Of a stretch of DNA of 64,000 nucleotides, positions 57,527 to 64,000 are shown one piece after another. The notes beneath the pieces were generated by a model. The model saw only the letters and a program-made list of their open reading frames with translations. It did not search any database and was not told the origin of the DNA. Source of the DNA: Thermoleophilia bacterium (GTDB taxonomy: Bacteria; Actinomycetota; Thermoleophilia; Miltoncostaeales; Miltoncostaeaceae); contig JADLHW010000112.1 in NCBI GenBank assembly GCA_020848615.1, positions 1 through 64,000 on the forward strand. Direction: 5' to 3'. Within the stretch, counting starts at the first letter, position 1, and each line of letters begins with the position of its first letter. The translations under genes were made by a program, and so were the position numbers.

Positions 57527-58735
57527 ATGCACCGCATGGCCGATCCGCGCATCCACCGCCTGGCGGACCTCGCCGTCGCCGCCGGCGCCAACGTCCGGCC
57601 CGGGCAGGTCGTCTCCGTGACCGGCAGGCCCGGGTACGAGGAGATGGTCCGGGCGATCGCGGACGCCGCGTACCGCCGTGGCGCGAAGTACGTCGACATC
57701 GCCTACTTCGACCCCCACGTCAAGCTCGCCCGCCTGCGGCACGCCGAGGAGGACACCCTCGGCTGGGTGCCGCCCTGGCTCGGAGACCGCGCCCGCGCCT
57801 TCGGGGAGATGGGCGGCGCGAACATCGCGATCACCGGCGTCGAGGCCCCGGGGATCTTCGACGGCATCGACCCGGCCCGCGCCGGGCGCGACCGGCTGCC
57901 CTCCCTGCGGGAGTGGATCGAGGTGGTGATGGCCGGCGGGGTGAGCTGGACGGTGGTGCCCTTCCCCACGACGGACTGGGCGGGCGTGGTGTTCCCGGAC
58001 CTCCCGCCGCAGGAGGGCCTGGCGGTGCTGTGGGACCGGGTCGCGGCGGCGTGCCGCCTGGACGCCCCCGACCCGGTCGCGGCGTGGCGGGCCCGCGCCG
58101 CCGAGCTCACCGCCACCGCCGCATCCCTCAACGCCCGCCGCCTGGCGGGCCTGCGCTTCGCGGGGCCGGGCACCGACCTGCGCGTGGGGCTGTTCCCCAG
58201 CTCCCGCTGGCTCGGCGGGGAGGAGCGCACCTCCGGCGGGATCGTGCACCTGCCGAACATCCCGACCGAGGAGGTGTTCACCACCCCCGACCCGGAGCGC
58301 ACCGAGGGGTACGTCACCTCCACCATGCCCCTGGAGATCGCCGGGACGGTGATCACCGGGTTGCGGGTGCGGTTCGAGGGCGGACGGGCGGTGGCGATCA
58401 CGGCCGATCACGGCGCCGAGGTGCTGCGGTCACGGGCCGGGGTGGACGACGGCGCCGACCGCCTGGGCGAGGTGGCCCTGGTGGACGGCACCGGGCGCAT
58501 CGGCCCGCTGGGCACGGTGTTCTTCGAGACGCTGCTCGACGAGAACGCCGCGAGCCACATCGCACTGGGCGCCGCCTACCCCAGCGGGGTGGCCGACGAG
58601 GCGGATCGCGAGCGGGCGAACACCAGCGAGATCCACATCGACTTCATGGTCGGGGGCCCCGAGGTGACGGTGTACGGCATCGACGGCGCGGGCACCGAAT
58701 CGGTGCTGCTGGCGGACGGGGCGTGGGCGGCATGA
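57527..58735 (+). CDS. M29 family aminopeptidase
   Basis: A 402-residue thermophilic-type metalloaminopeptidase (family M29, aminopeptidase T/PepS-like). The N-terminal half carries YRRGAKYVDIAYFDPHVKL. The metal-site motifs are NIPTEEVFTTPDP, TEGYVTSTMPLE, LDENAASHIALG and the conserved tail NTSEIHIDFMVGG. It would remove N-terminal amino acids from peptides in the cytoplasm. An ATG three codons on (57536) is an equally good start. Its TGA overlaps the cupin gene's ATG. Confidence 0.9.
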   Translation: MHRMADPRIHRLADLAVAAGANVRPGQVVSVTGRPGYEEMVRAIADAAYRRGAKYVDIAYFDPHVKLARLRHAEEDTLGWVPPWLGDRARAFGEMGGANIAITGVEAPGIFDGIDPARAGRDRLPSLREWIEVVMAGGVSWTVVPFPTTDWAGVVFPDLPPQEGLAVLWDRVAAACRLDAPDPVAAWRARAAELTATAASLNARRLAGLRFAGPGTDLRVGLFPSSRWLGGEERTSGGIVHLPNIPTEEVFTTPDPERTEGYVTSTMPLEIAGTVITGLRVRFEGGRAVAITADHGAEVLRSRAGVDDGADRLGEVALVDGTGRIGPLGTVFFETLLDENAASHIALGAAYPSGVADEADRERANTSEIHIDFMVGGPEVTVYGIDGAGTESVLLADGAWAA

Positions 58736-59139
58736 CGACCGACGGGACGGGGGACACCGCGATGGGGTGGACGCTGCGGAACCTGCGCGACGTGGAGGAC
58801 GTCGCGCCGAAGTACGGCTTCGAGGCGGTGGGGGAGGCGCGGTTCCCCCGCGCGGACCTGGGCGCGGAGGGCACCGGCCTGGCGTACCACCGGATCAGGC
58901 CCGCCCAGCGCCAGGCCTTCGCGCACCGTCACGAGGCGGCCGAGGAGGTGCACGTGATCCTGTCCGGCGGCGGCACGGCCACGCTGGACGGCGAGGAGGT
59001 CGCGCTGCGGCCCATGGACGCGCTGCGGGTGTCCCCCCGCGTGGCGCGGATCTTCACGGCGGGCCCCGAGGGGCTGGAGTACCTGGTGTTCGGGCCGCAC
59101 CTCGAGGGTGACGGGGAGATGCTGCCCGCCGACGGCTGA
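58732..59139 (+). CDS. Cupin domain protein
   Basis: A 135-residue single-domain cupin. Metal ligands are seen as AFAHRHEAAEEVHVIL (H, H, E) with G-rich turn SGGGTATLDGEEVAL. The second histidine is replaced by Arg/Ile residues in RVARIFTAGPEG, so it may bind metal weakly. Overlaps the aminopeptidase stop (ATGA), so the two are translationally coupled. Function unknown. Confidence 0.82.
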   Translation: MTTDGTGDTAMGWTLRNLRDVEDVAPKYGFEAVGEARFPRADLGAEGTGLAYHRIRPAQRQAFAHRHEAAEEVHVILSGGGTATLDGEEVALRPMDALRVSPRVARIFTAGPEGLEYLVFGPHLEGDGEMLPADG

Positions 59140-59318
59140 CGGCCCTCCGTTCGGTGCGCCGAACCCGGCGTGTTCGCGCCGCCGTGCGGCGCTCGGGCCG
59201 GTCCGCCGGCCGGCCACGGCGCAGGCATCCGTCCGTGGATTGGACCGATCCCGGTTTTCGGCGATTCGGGGGTGGGCACCCATGCGGTGCCTCTTCCCCC
59301 CGAGTCAGGAGTCGGACA

Positions 59319-59600
59319 ATGGGCATCATCGGATGGATCGTCCTGGGGCTGCTCGCCGGCCTCATCGCACGCGCACTGCTGCCGAACGACCCGCCCGGCG
59401 GCATCATCGCCACCACGATCGTCGGCATCGTGGGCGCGGTGGCCGCGGGCGCCATCGCCCAGGCCGCCGGCTGGGGCGACCCGGTCGACGAGTTCTGGGA
59501 CGTCAGCACATGGATCACGGCGATCGTCGGCGCGGCCGTGCTGCTGATCGTGTGGGGCGCCCTCTCGGGCCGCCGCTCGCGCCGCCCCCTGGGCCTCTAG
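59319..59600 (+). CDS. GlsB/YeaQ/YmgE-type stress membrane protein
   Basis: A 93-residue protein with three hydrophobic helices. The N-terminal GIIGWIVLGLLAGLIARALLP is the family signature, followed by PPGGIIATTIVGIVGAVAAG, a second glycine-zipper helix. These transglycosylase-associated proteins are envelope stress-induced small membrane proteins of unknown mechanism. AGGAGTCGG lies about eight bases before the ATG. Confidence 0.87.
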   Translation: MGIIGWIVLGLLAGLIARALLPNDPPGGIIATTIVGIVGAVAAGAIAQAAGWGDPVDEFWDVSTWITAIVGAAVLLIVWGALSGRRSRRPLGL

Positions 59601-59607
59601 CGAGCCG

Positions 59608-59644
59608 TCCCGCGGCGGGCCCCCACCGGGCGCCCGCCGCGGGA
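59608..59644. terminator. Bidirectional hairpin terminator (13-bp stem)
   Basis: TCCCGCGGCGGGC and GCCCGCCGCGGGA form a perfect 13-bp stem around an 11-base loop. It lies seven bases after the YmgE-type stop and four bases before the end of the convergent SRPBCC gene, so it serves as the shared end of both. Confidence 0.65.
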
Positions 59645-59648
59645 ACCC

Positions 59649-60005
59649 TCAGCCCATGAGCAGGGCCGCCAGGCGCTCCCGGCGGGGGCACAGCGGCGGC
59701 CCGTCCTGCGGCTGGCTCACGCGCACCGTCACCGTGGTCATCACCGCGCCGGGGGCGAGCGCGATGCGCAGCGCCGGGCCCGCCGCGTCCAGCGGCTCCA
59801 GCACGAGGCAGCGCCCCGGCATCGCCTCGGTGATGCGCCAGTCCCACCGGCCGGAGCCGGCGGAGATGCGCAGCAGGTCGTCACCCACCCTGCGCACGTG
59901 CTCGAGGCCGTCCACGTACTCGGGCATGCGCGCGAAGTCCGCGAGCCGCGCGTAGGCGAGGTCGGCGGGCACCGGCACCTCCACGGTCCATCCCGACTGC
60001 CGCAT
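59649..60005 (-). CDS. SRPBCC (START-like) domain protein
   Basis: A 118-residue helix-grip protein: SGWTVEVPVPADLAYARLADF, a MPEYVDGLEHVRRV cavity segment, then beta strands with WDWRITEAMPG and VMTTVTVRVSQP. The family binds hydrophobic ligands or acts as an aromatase/cyclase. There is no partner gene to suggest the ligand. Confidence 0.75.
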   Translation of the reverse strand: MRQSGWTVEVPVPADLAYARLADFARMPEYVDGLEHVRRVGDDLLRISAGSGRWDWRITEAMPGRCLVLEPLDAAGPALRIALAPGAVMTTVTVRVSQPQDGPPLCPRRERLAALLMG

Positions 60006-60168
60006 CGTCCCCCTCGCGCCGGCGCCGCCTGCGGGGCTGGTCCCCGCACCCGCCGCCGGTCAAACCGGCGCGGGCCCGGGCCGGGGCCGGGTGGACCCTC
60101 CGGACGGTTTGCCGCGCGACCTCCCCGGGCATCTGCATCCGCTCACGAGACGAAGGCAGGTGACGTGC

Positions 60169-60753
60169 ATGTCCGACTCGCAGACCCGCCCCCTGGCGGG
60201 ACGCCGCATCGCGTTCCTCGTCGCGAACGAGGGCATCGAGGAGTCCGAGCTCGCCGAGCCCATGAACGCGGTGCGCGCCGCGGGCGGGCACGCAGAGCTG
60301 ATCGCGCCGGACGCCGGCGAGGCGCAGGCGATGCACCACCTCGACAGGGCCGACCTGTTCGACGTGGACGTCTCGCTGCACGACGGGCCCGATCCGGACG
60401 CCTACGACGGCCTCATGCTCCCCGGCGGCGTCGCGAACCCCGATCGTCTGCGCATGGACGACCGGGCCGTGCGGTTCGTGAAGCACTTCATGGACGCCGG
60501 CAAGCCCGTCGCCGCGATCTGTCACGCGCCGTGGATGCTGGTGCAGGCCGACGCCGTGCGGGGCCGCACCCTCACGTCCTGGCCCAGCCTGGCGACCGAC
60601 ATCGAGAACGCCGGCGGCACGCGCGTGAACCGGGAGGTGTGCCGGGACGGCAACCTCGTGACCAGCCGCGGCCCGCATGACCTGCCGGCGTTCTGCGCGG
60701 CCATGGTCGACCTGTTCGCCGCGGCACCCGCGGCCACCGGCGCCGCCCGCTGA
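60169..60753 (+). CDS. DJ-1/PfpI family protein (type 1 glutamine amidotransferase-like)
   Basis: A 194-residue PfpI/YhbO-like protein. The nucleophile elbow is AAICHAPWML (catalytic Cys with the following His), the conserved acid is in EGIEESELAEP, and GGVANPDRLR completes the site. Family members are deglycases/chaperones or proteases that protect against glycation and stress. A Gly-rich tail follows. The ATG at 60169 is the only methionine close to the fold start. Confidence 0.87.
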   Translation: MSDSQTRPLAGRRIAFLVANEGIEESELAEPMNAVRAAGGHAELIAPDAGEAQAMHHLDRADLFDVDVSLHDGPDPDAYDGLMLPGGVANPDRLRMDDRAVRFVKHFMDAGKPVAAICHAPWMLVQADAVRGRTLTSWPSLATDIENAGGTRVNREVCRDGNLVTSRGPHDLPAFCAAMVDLFAAAPAATGAAR

Positions 60754-60804
60754 GCGAGCCGGGCGCGGCGTTCGCCCGGGACCGCATCCCGGGCCGCCCC
60801 AAGC

Positions 60805-60830
60805 GCGGGGGCCGCCGAGGCGGCCCCCGC
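60805..60830. terminator. Hairpin between convergent PfpI-like and ndh genes
   Basis: GCGGGGGCCGC and GCGGCCCCCGC form a perfect 11-bp stem with a CGAG loop. It lies about 50 bases after the PfpI-like stop and 40 bases before the ndh stop. Confidence 0.6.
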
Positions 60831-60871
60831 GGCGAGGACCCGCACCGCGCCCCGTCGCGGCGGCTCGCCGC

Positions 60872-62296
60872 TCAGCTCGCGCCCCGCCGCCCCGCCGGCG
60901 CCACCTCCCGGCGGTCCTCGTCGGCGGTCGCGGCGGCGACGGCCCCCGTGGCGTCCCACGGCTCGTTGATGAGCCGCGCGCCGCGGCCCCGGGTGAGGAA
61001 GCTGATGGACCAGCGCATGAACACGAACAGCCGGTTCTGGAACCCGATGAGGTACGTCAGGTGGATGCCCAGCCAGGCGAGCCACGCCGGCAGGCCCGTC
61101 AGCGGCAGCCCGAACACGGTGCCCACCGCCCGCGCCCGGCCGATGGTCGCCAGGCTCCCCTTGTCGTGGTACCGGAACGCCGCGGGACCCGGGCGGCCCG
61201 CCGCGCTCGTGGCGATCACGCGGCCCACGTGGGAGCCCTCCTGCATCGCGACGGGGGCGATGCCCGGCAGCGGCGCCCCGCCGGGACCCTCGACGCGGGC
61301 CATGTCGCCCACCACGAACACCTCCGGGTGCCCGGGCAGCGAGAAGTCCCGCTCCACGGGGATGCGACCGCCCCGGTCGACGTCCACGCCGGCGGCCGCC
61401 GCGAGCCGTTCGCCCAGGGCCGATGCCCGCACCCCGGCGCCCCAGATGACCGTGCGCGTGGCGATGCGCTCCACGCGGCCGTCCGGGTCGCGCACGGCGA
61501 TCTCCCGGGCGGTGAGCTCCACCACCATGCGCTGCAGCAGCAGCTCGACGCCGTGGCCGGCGAGATCGCGGCCGGCGCGCGCCCGCAGGCCGGCGGCGTA
61601 GCCGGGCAGGACCGCGGGGGCGGCCTCCACCAGCAGCACCCGGGCCGTGGACGGATCGATGCGCCGGAAGTCGCGGCGCAGGGTGTCGCGCGCCATCTCC
61701 ACGATCTGCCCGGCCATCTCCACGCCCGTCGGGCCCGCGCCGACCACCGCGAACGTGAGCCATTCCCGCTGCACCGCGGGGTCGTCCTCGCGCTCGGCCG
61801 CCTCGAACGCCACCAGGATGCGGCGGCGCAGCTCCAGGGCGTCCTCCACGGTCTTCAGGCCGGGGGCGAGCGGCTCCCAGGCGTCGTTGCCGAAGTACGT
61901 GGTGCCGCCGCCGGCGGCGACCACCAGGTCGTCGTATGCGAGGGCGGTGGCGGCGCCGGCCTCCAGCGGGCGGAGCACGACGCGCCGTCCGGCGAGGTCC
62001 ACGTCGTCCACCTCGCCCAGCACCACCCGGGCGTTGGCCTGGCGGCGCAGCACGGCGCGCAGGGGGGCGGCGATCTCCCCGGCGCTCAGGGCGCCGGTCG
62101 CCACCTGGTAGAGCAGCGGCTGGAACAGGTGGAAGTTGCGGCGGTCGACGAGGGTGACCTCGACGGGCGCGTCGCGGAGGGCCCGCACCGTCCGCAGGCC
62201 GGCGAAGCCCCCGCCGATCACCACGACCCGCCGCCGCGTGCTGCCGGCGGCGGCGGGCGACAGGAGCGCGTCGAGCGGATGGATTCCCGTGGGCAT
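60872..62296 (-). CDS. ndh: Type II NADH dehydrogenase
   Basis: A 474-residue single-subunit NADH:quinone oxidoreductase that transfers electrons from NADH to the quinone pool without pumping protons. FAD motif RRVVVIGGGFAGLRTVRAL, the NADH motif FAVVGAGPTGVEMAGQ and the FAD-binding EVFVVGDMA are intact. The quinone-site QPLLYQVATGALSAGEIA stretch is typical of NDH-2. Two hydrophobic C-terminal segments (LPAWLAWLGIHLTYLIGF, MRWSISFLTRGRGARL) fix it to the membrane. Length is standard. Confidence 0.92.
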   Translation of the reverse strand: MPTGIHPLDALLSPAAAGSTRRRVVVIGGGFAGLRTVRALRDAPVEVTLVDRRNFHLFQPLLYQVATGALSAGEIAAPLRAVLRRQANARVVLGEVDDVDLAGRRVVLRPLEAGAATALAYDDLVVAAGGGTTYFGNDAWEPLAPGLKTVEDALELRRRILVAFEAAEREDDPAVQREWLTFAVVGAGPTGVEMAGQIVEMARDTLRRDFRRIDPSTARVLLVEAAPAVLPGYAAGLRARAGRDLAGHGVELLLQRMVVELTAREIAVRDPDGRVERIATRTVIWGAGVRASALGERLAAAAGVDVDRGGRIPVERDFSLPGHPEVFVVGDMARVEGPGGAPLPGIAPVAMQEGSHVGRVIATSAAGRPGPAAFRYHDKGSLATIGRARAVGTVFGLPLTGLPAWLAWLGIHLTYLIGFQNRLFVFMRWSISFLTRGRGARLINEPWDATGAVAAATADEDRREVAPAGRRGAS

Positions 62297-62414
62297 GAGG
62301 TCACGGTAACCCCGGTGCGTGCGCCCGCAAACATCGTGCGTACCGGCTCATTCCCCGTCCCCAGCCCTCCGGGGGCCGGGGCGTGGCTCCGGACCAGCCC
62401 AGGGGGCTCCACGC

Positions 62415-62570
62415 GTGTCAACCAGGGGAGACCCGGTCCCCCTCGCGCCGACGATGGCGGAGCTCCGCGCGTTCGTCGCCGTCGCCGAGGAACGGCACGT
62501 CCCCAGGGCGGCGCAGACCCTCGGCGTCGCGCCGCCATCGCCGTCCCAGACGGTGCGCCGCCTGGACGTG
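62415..62570 (+). pseudogene. Truncated LysR-type regulator remnant (HTH only)
   Basis: A frame from GTG 62415 (ATG 62454) encodes MAELRAFVAVAEERHVPRAAQ then TLGVAPPSPSQTVRRLD: a recognisable LysR helix-turn-helix (consensus FxxVAExxxxxxAAxxLxxxQPxxSxxIxxLE). After RRLD the frame runs into the antisense of the cysteine desulfurase tail, so the effector domain is missing. The gene was probably cut at that junction. It may have been the divergent regulator of a neighbour. Confidence 0.6.
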
Positions 62571-62572
62571 GA

Positions 62573-63898
62573 TCACAGGTCGGGCGACGGCCGGTCGTCC
62601 TCCACCGGGATCCAGGTGACCCCGTCCCGGCGGTACGCGTGGCGCGGGCCGTCCCGCAGGACGCCCTCCAGTGCCGCGAGGAGCCGATCGACGTCGGCGA
62701 GGGTGGTGCCCAGGCCGAAGCTCACGCGCAGCGCGCCCTCCGGCGCGCCCAGGCGCGACAGCAACGGGTGCGCGCAGAACCGCCCGCTGCGCACGCCGAT
62801 GGCGTGCTCCGCGGACAGGCACGCGCCCAGCTCGCCGGGGTCGTGCCCGTCGACGGCGAAGGACGCGACGCCCACCACGTCGGTGGAGTCCTCCCACACC
62901 CGGTGGACGCGGACGCCGCCGGTCGCGGCGAGCCCGTCGCGCAGCCGGCCGAGCAGCGCGTGCTCGTGCGCCTCCAGTGCGCCCTCCGGCAGCGCGGCCA
63001 GGACGCGGCAGGCCTCGGCGAGCGCGACGACGCCCACCAGGTTGGGGGTGCCCCCCTCGTGCCGCGCGGGGGCGGCCGCCCACCGCGTCTCCCGAATGGT
63101 GACCTCACGCACCGCCCCGCCGCCCAGCTGGTACGGGGGCGCGGCGTCCAGCCAGTCGCGGCGGCCCACCAGCGCCCCGGCGCCGAACGGCGCGTACAGC
63201 TTGTGACCCGACAGGGCGACGTAGTCGGCCCCGATCTCCGCCAGGTCGATGCGCCGGTGCGGCGCGAGCTGGGCGGCGTCCACCACGACGCGCGCCCCCG
63301 CCGTGTGGGCGAGCGCCGCGATCGCACGGACCGGGGTGACCTCGCCCGTCACGTTCGACGCGCCCGTCACGGCGACCAGCGCCGCCGGGGCCGCGGCGAG
63401 CGCCGCGGCGAGACGCTCCAGCGTCTCGGCGATCGTGTCCGCCACGGGGATGCAGCGATGGGGGACGGACCGCCAGGGCAGCAGGTTCGCGTGGTGCTCG
63501 ATGTCGAGGAACAGCACGTCCCCGGCACCGGGCGGGACCGCCGTGGCCAGCAGGTTGAGGGCGTCGGTGGTGTTGCGGGTGAACACGGCGATGTCGTCGT
63601 CGCGGCCGCCCACGAAGGAGTGGACGGTGCGCCGCGCGGCCTCGAAGGCGGCGGTGCAGGTGCGGGACGGCAGGCCCGCGCCGCGGTGGACGCTGGCGTA
63701 GTGGGGCAGCAGCCGTGTGACCGCGCCGGCGACCGCGACCAGGGCGGGTGCGGTGGCGGCGCAGTCGAGGTTGACGTACGGCGCCCATGCGCCGCCGAGG
63801 ACGGGGACGCGCAGGTCGTCGCCCACGCAGGCGGCGAGGGGACGGACTCCGGGTGCCGCGGCACGCCGCGCAGGGCCGCGGTGCAGCGAGATGGTCAT
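62573..63898 (-). CDS. Cysteine desulfurase-like class V aminotransferase
   Basis: A 441-residue PLP enzyme of the NifS/SufS (CsdA-like) fold. PLP lysine K233 is in LSGHKLYAPFGAG and the PLP ring contact D207 in RVVVDAAQLAPH. The catalytic cysteine loop is present as SGRFCAHPLL, so sulfur mobilisation from cysteine is plausible. ASNVTGEVTP and ASVHRGAGLPSR are typical SufS segments. An N-terminal extension of about 40 residues is unusual. The ATG at 63898 follows AGGATCACC. It could be an isopenicillin N epimerase-like enzyme instead. Confidence 0.8.
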   Translation of the reverse strand: MTISLHRGPARRAAAPGVRPLAACVGDDLRVPVLGGAWAPYVNLDCAATAPALVAVAGAVTRLLPHYASVHRGAGLPSRTCTAAFEAARRTVHSFVGGRDDDIAVFTRNTTDALNLLATAVPPGAGDVLFLDIEHHANLLPWRSVPHRCIPVADTIAETLERLAAALAAAPAALVAVTGASNVTGEVTPVRAIAALAHTAGARVVVDAAQLAPHRRIDLAEIGADYVALSGHKLYAPFGAGALVGRRDWLDAAPPYQLGGGAVREVTIRETRWAAAPARHEGGTPNLVGVVALAEACRVLAALPEGALEAHEHALLGRLRDGLAATGGVRVHRVWEDSTDVVGVASFAVDGHDPGELGACLSAEHAIGVRSGRFCAHPLLSRLGAPEGALRVSFGLGTTLADVDRLLAALEGVLRDGPRHAYRRDGVTWIPVEDDRPSPDL

Positions 63899-64000
63899 GG
63901 TGATCCTGGGTCGTGGTTCTGGACCCGGGGTTCGGGTCCGCGCTTGCCTCGGCGCCCGCACAGGGGCGGCCGGGGCCTGGTCATCACCCGGGGCACCCCA

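Noticed and set aside
1-64000. CRISPR arrays, tRNA or rRNA genes, transposases or integrases
   Set aside because: No regularly spaced repeats, no T-loop/anticodon patterns and no recombinase-like ORFs were seen by eye. A tRNAscan or Infernal run would be decisive.

Overview
The window is about 73% G+C by eye, codes densely on both strands, uses many GTG starts and 1- to 4-base start/stop overlaps, and carries typical actinobacterial families: an aPknB-like Ser/Thr kinase, an FHA-HTH protein, Flp pilins, a DUF1385 protein, a GT87-type membrane transferase and lipoproteins. I infer a high-GC actinobacterium, perhaps a deep branch such as Thermoleophilia. The class is a guess from gene style, not from a marker gene. 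I saw no rRNA, tRNA, CRISPR array, transposase or integrase.

Layout. 1-6.3 kb: rhodanese, small zinc-ribbon proteins, two Flp-type prepilins, a zinc alcohol dehydrogenase, small unknowns and a DUF1385 membrane protein. 6.3-10.1 kb: MscS channel, ICMT-like methyltransferase and a complete polar amino acid ABC importer. 10.1-16.1 kb: a membrane GAF-GGDEF protein, small secreted protein, GT87-like transferase, lipoprotein, F420/NADP-type reductase and TauE/SafE. 16.1-20 kb: a complete sulfate ABC importer operon behind a promoter with a palindromic operator and a structured leader, closed by three tandem hairpins. 20-27.3 kb: DUF2231, a GCS2 ligase, HD-GYP, a tiny secreted tandem-repeat peptide with a TTG start, a luciferase-like monooxygenase, methyltransferase and glyoxalase-like protein.

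The most unusual region is 27.4-36.4 kb. A 1579-residue Ser/Thr kinase-TIR-nSTAND-WD40 protein is followed by, and coupled to, a 135-residue protein with a Cys/Thr/Ser-rich tail (candidate RiPP precursor), an APH-like kinase, a HopA1-family lyase-like protein and a LanC-type cyclase with an intact zinc site. Kinase + HopA1 is the dehydration pair of class V lanthipeptides and thioamitides. Pairing it with a true LanC and putting it under a TIR-STAND kinase looks new to me. A divergent FHA-HTH protein is a natural phospho-threonine reader for that kinase.

36.8-49.6 kb: RTX-repeat protein, MoaD-like protein, formamidase, enoyl-CoA hydratase, cysteine dioxygenase with an amidohydrolase, a methyltransferase, and an overlapping pair made of an atypical GAPDH and a 1403-residue PPDK-like protein that lacks the PEP-binding barrel. 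49.6-64 kb: PilZ, MetZ, DUF1737, UppP, MetF, M29 aminopeptidase, cupin, DJ-1/PfpI protein, type II NADH dehydrogenase, a truncated LysR remnant and a cysteine desulfurase-like enzyme.

Two themes recur. One is sulfur and cysteine metabolism (sulfate import, TauE, rhodanese, GCS2, CDO, MetZ, MetF, cysteine desulfurase). The other is cyclic-di-GMP signalling (GGDEF, HD-GYP and PilZ proteins at separate loci).
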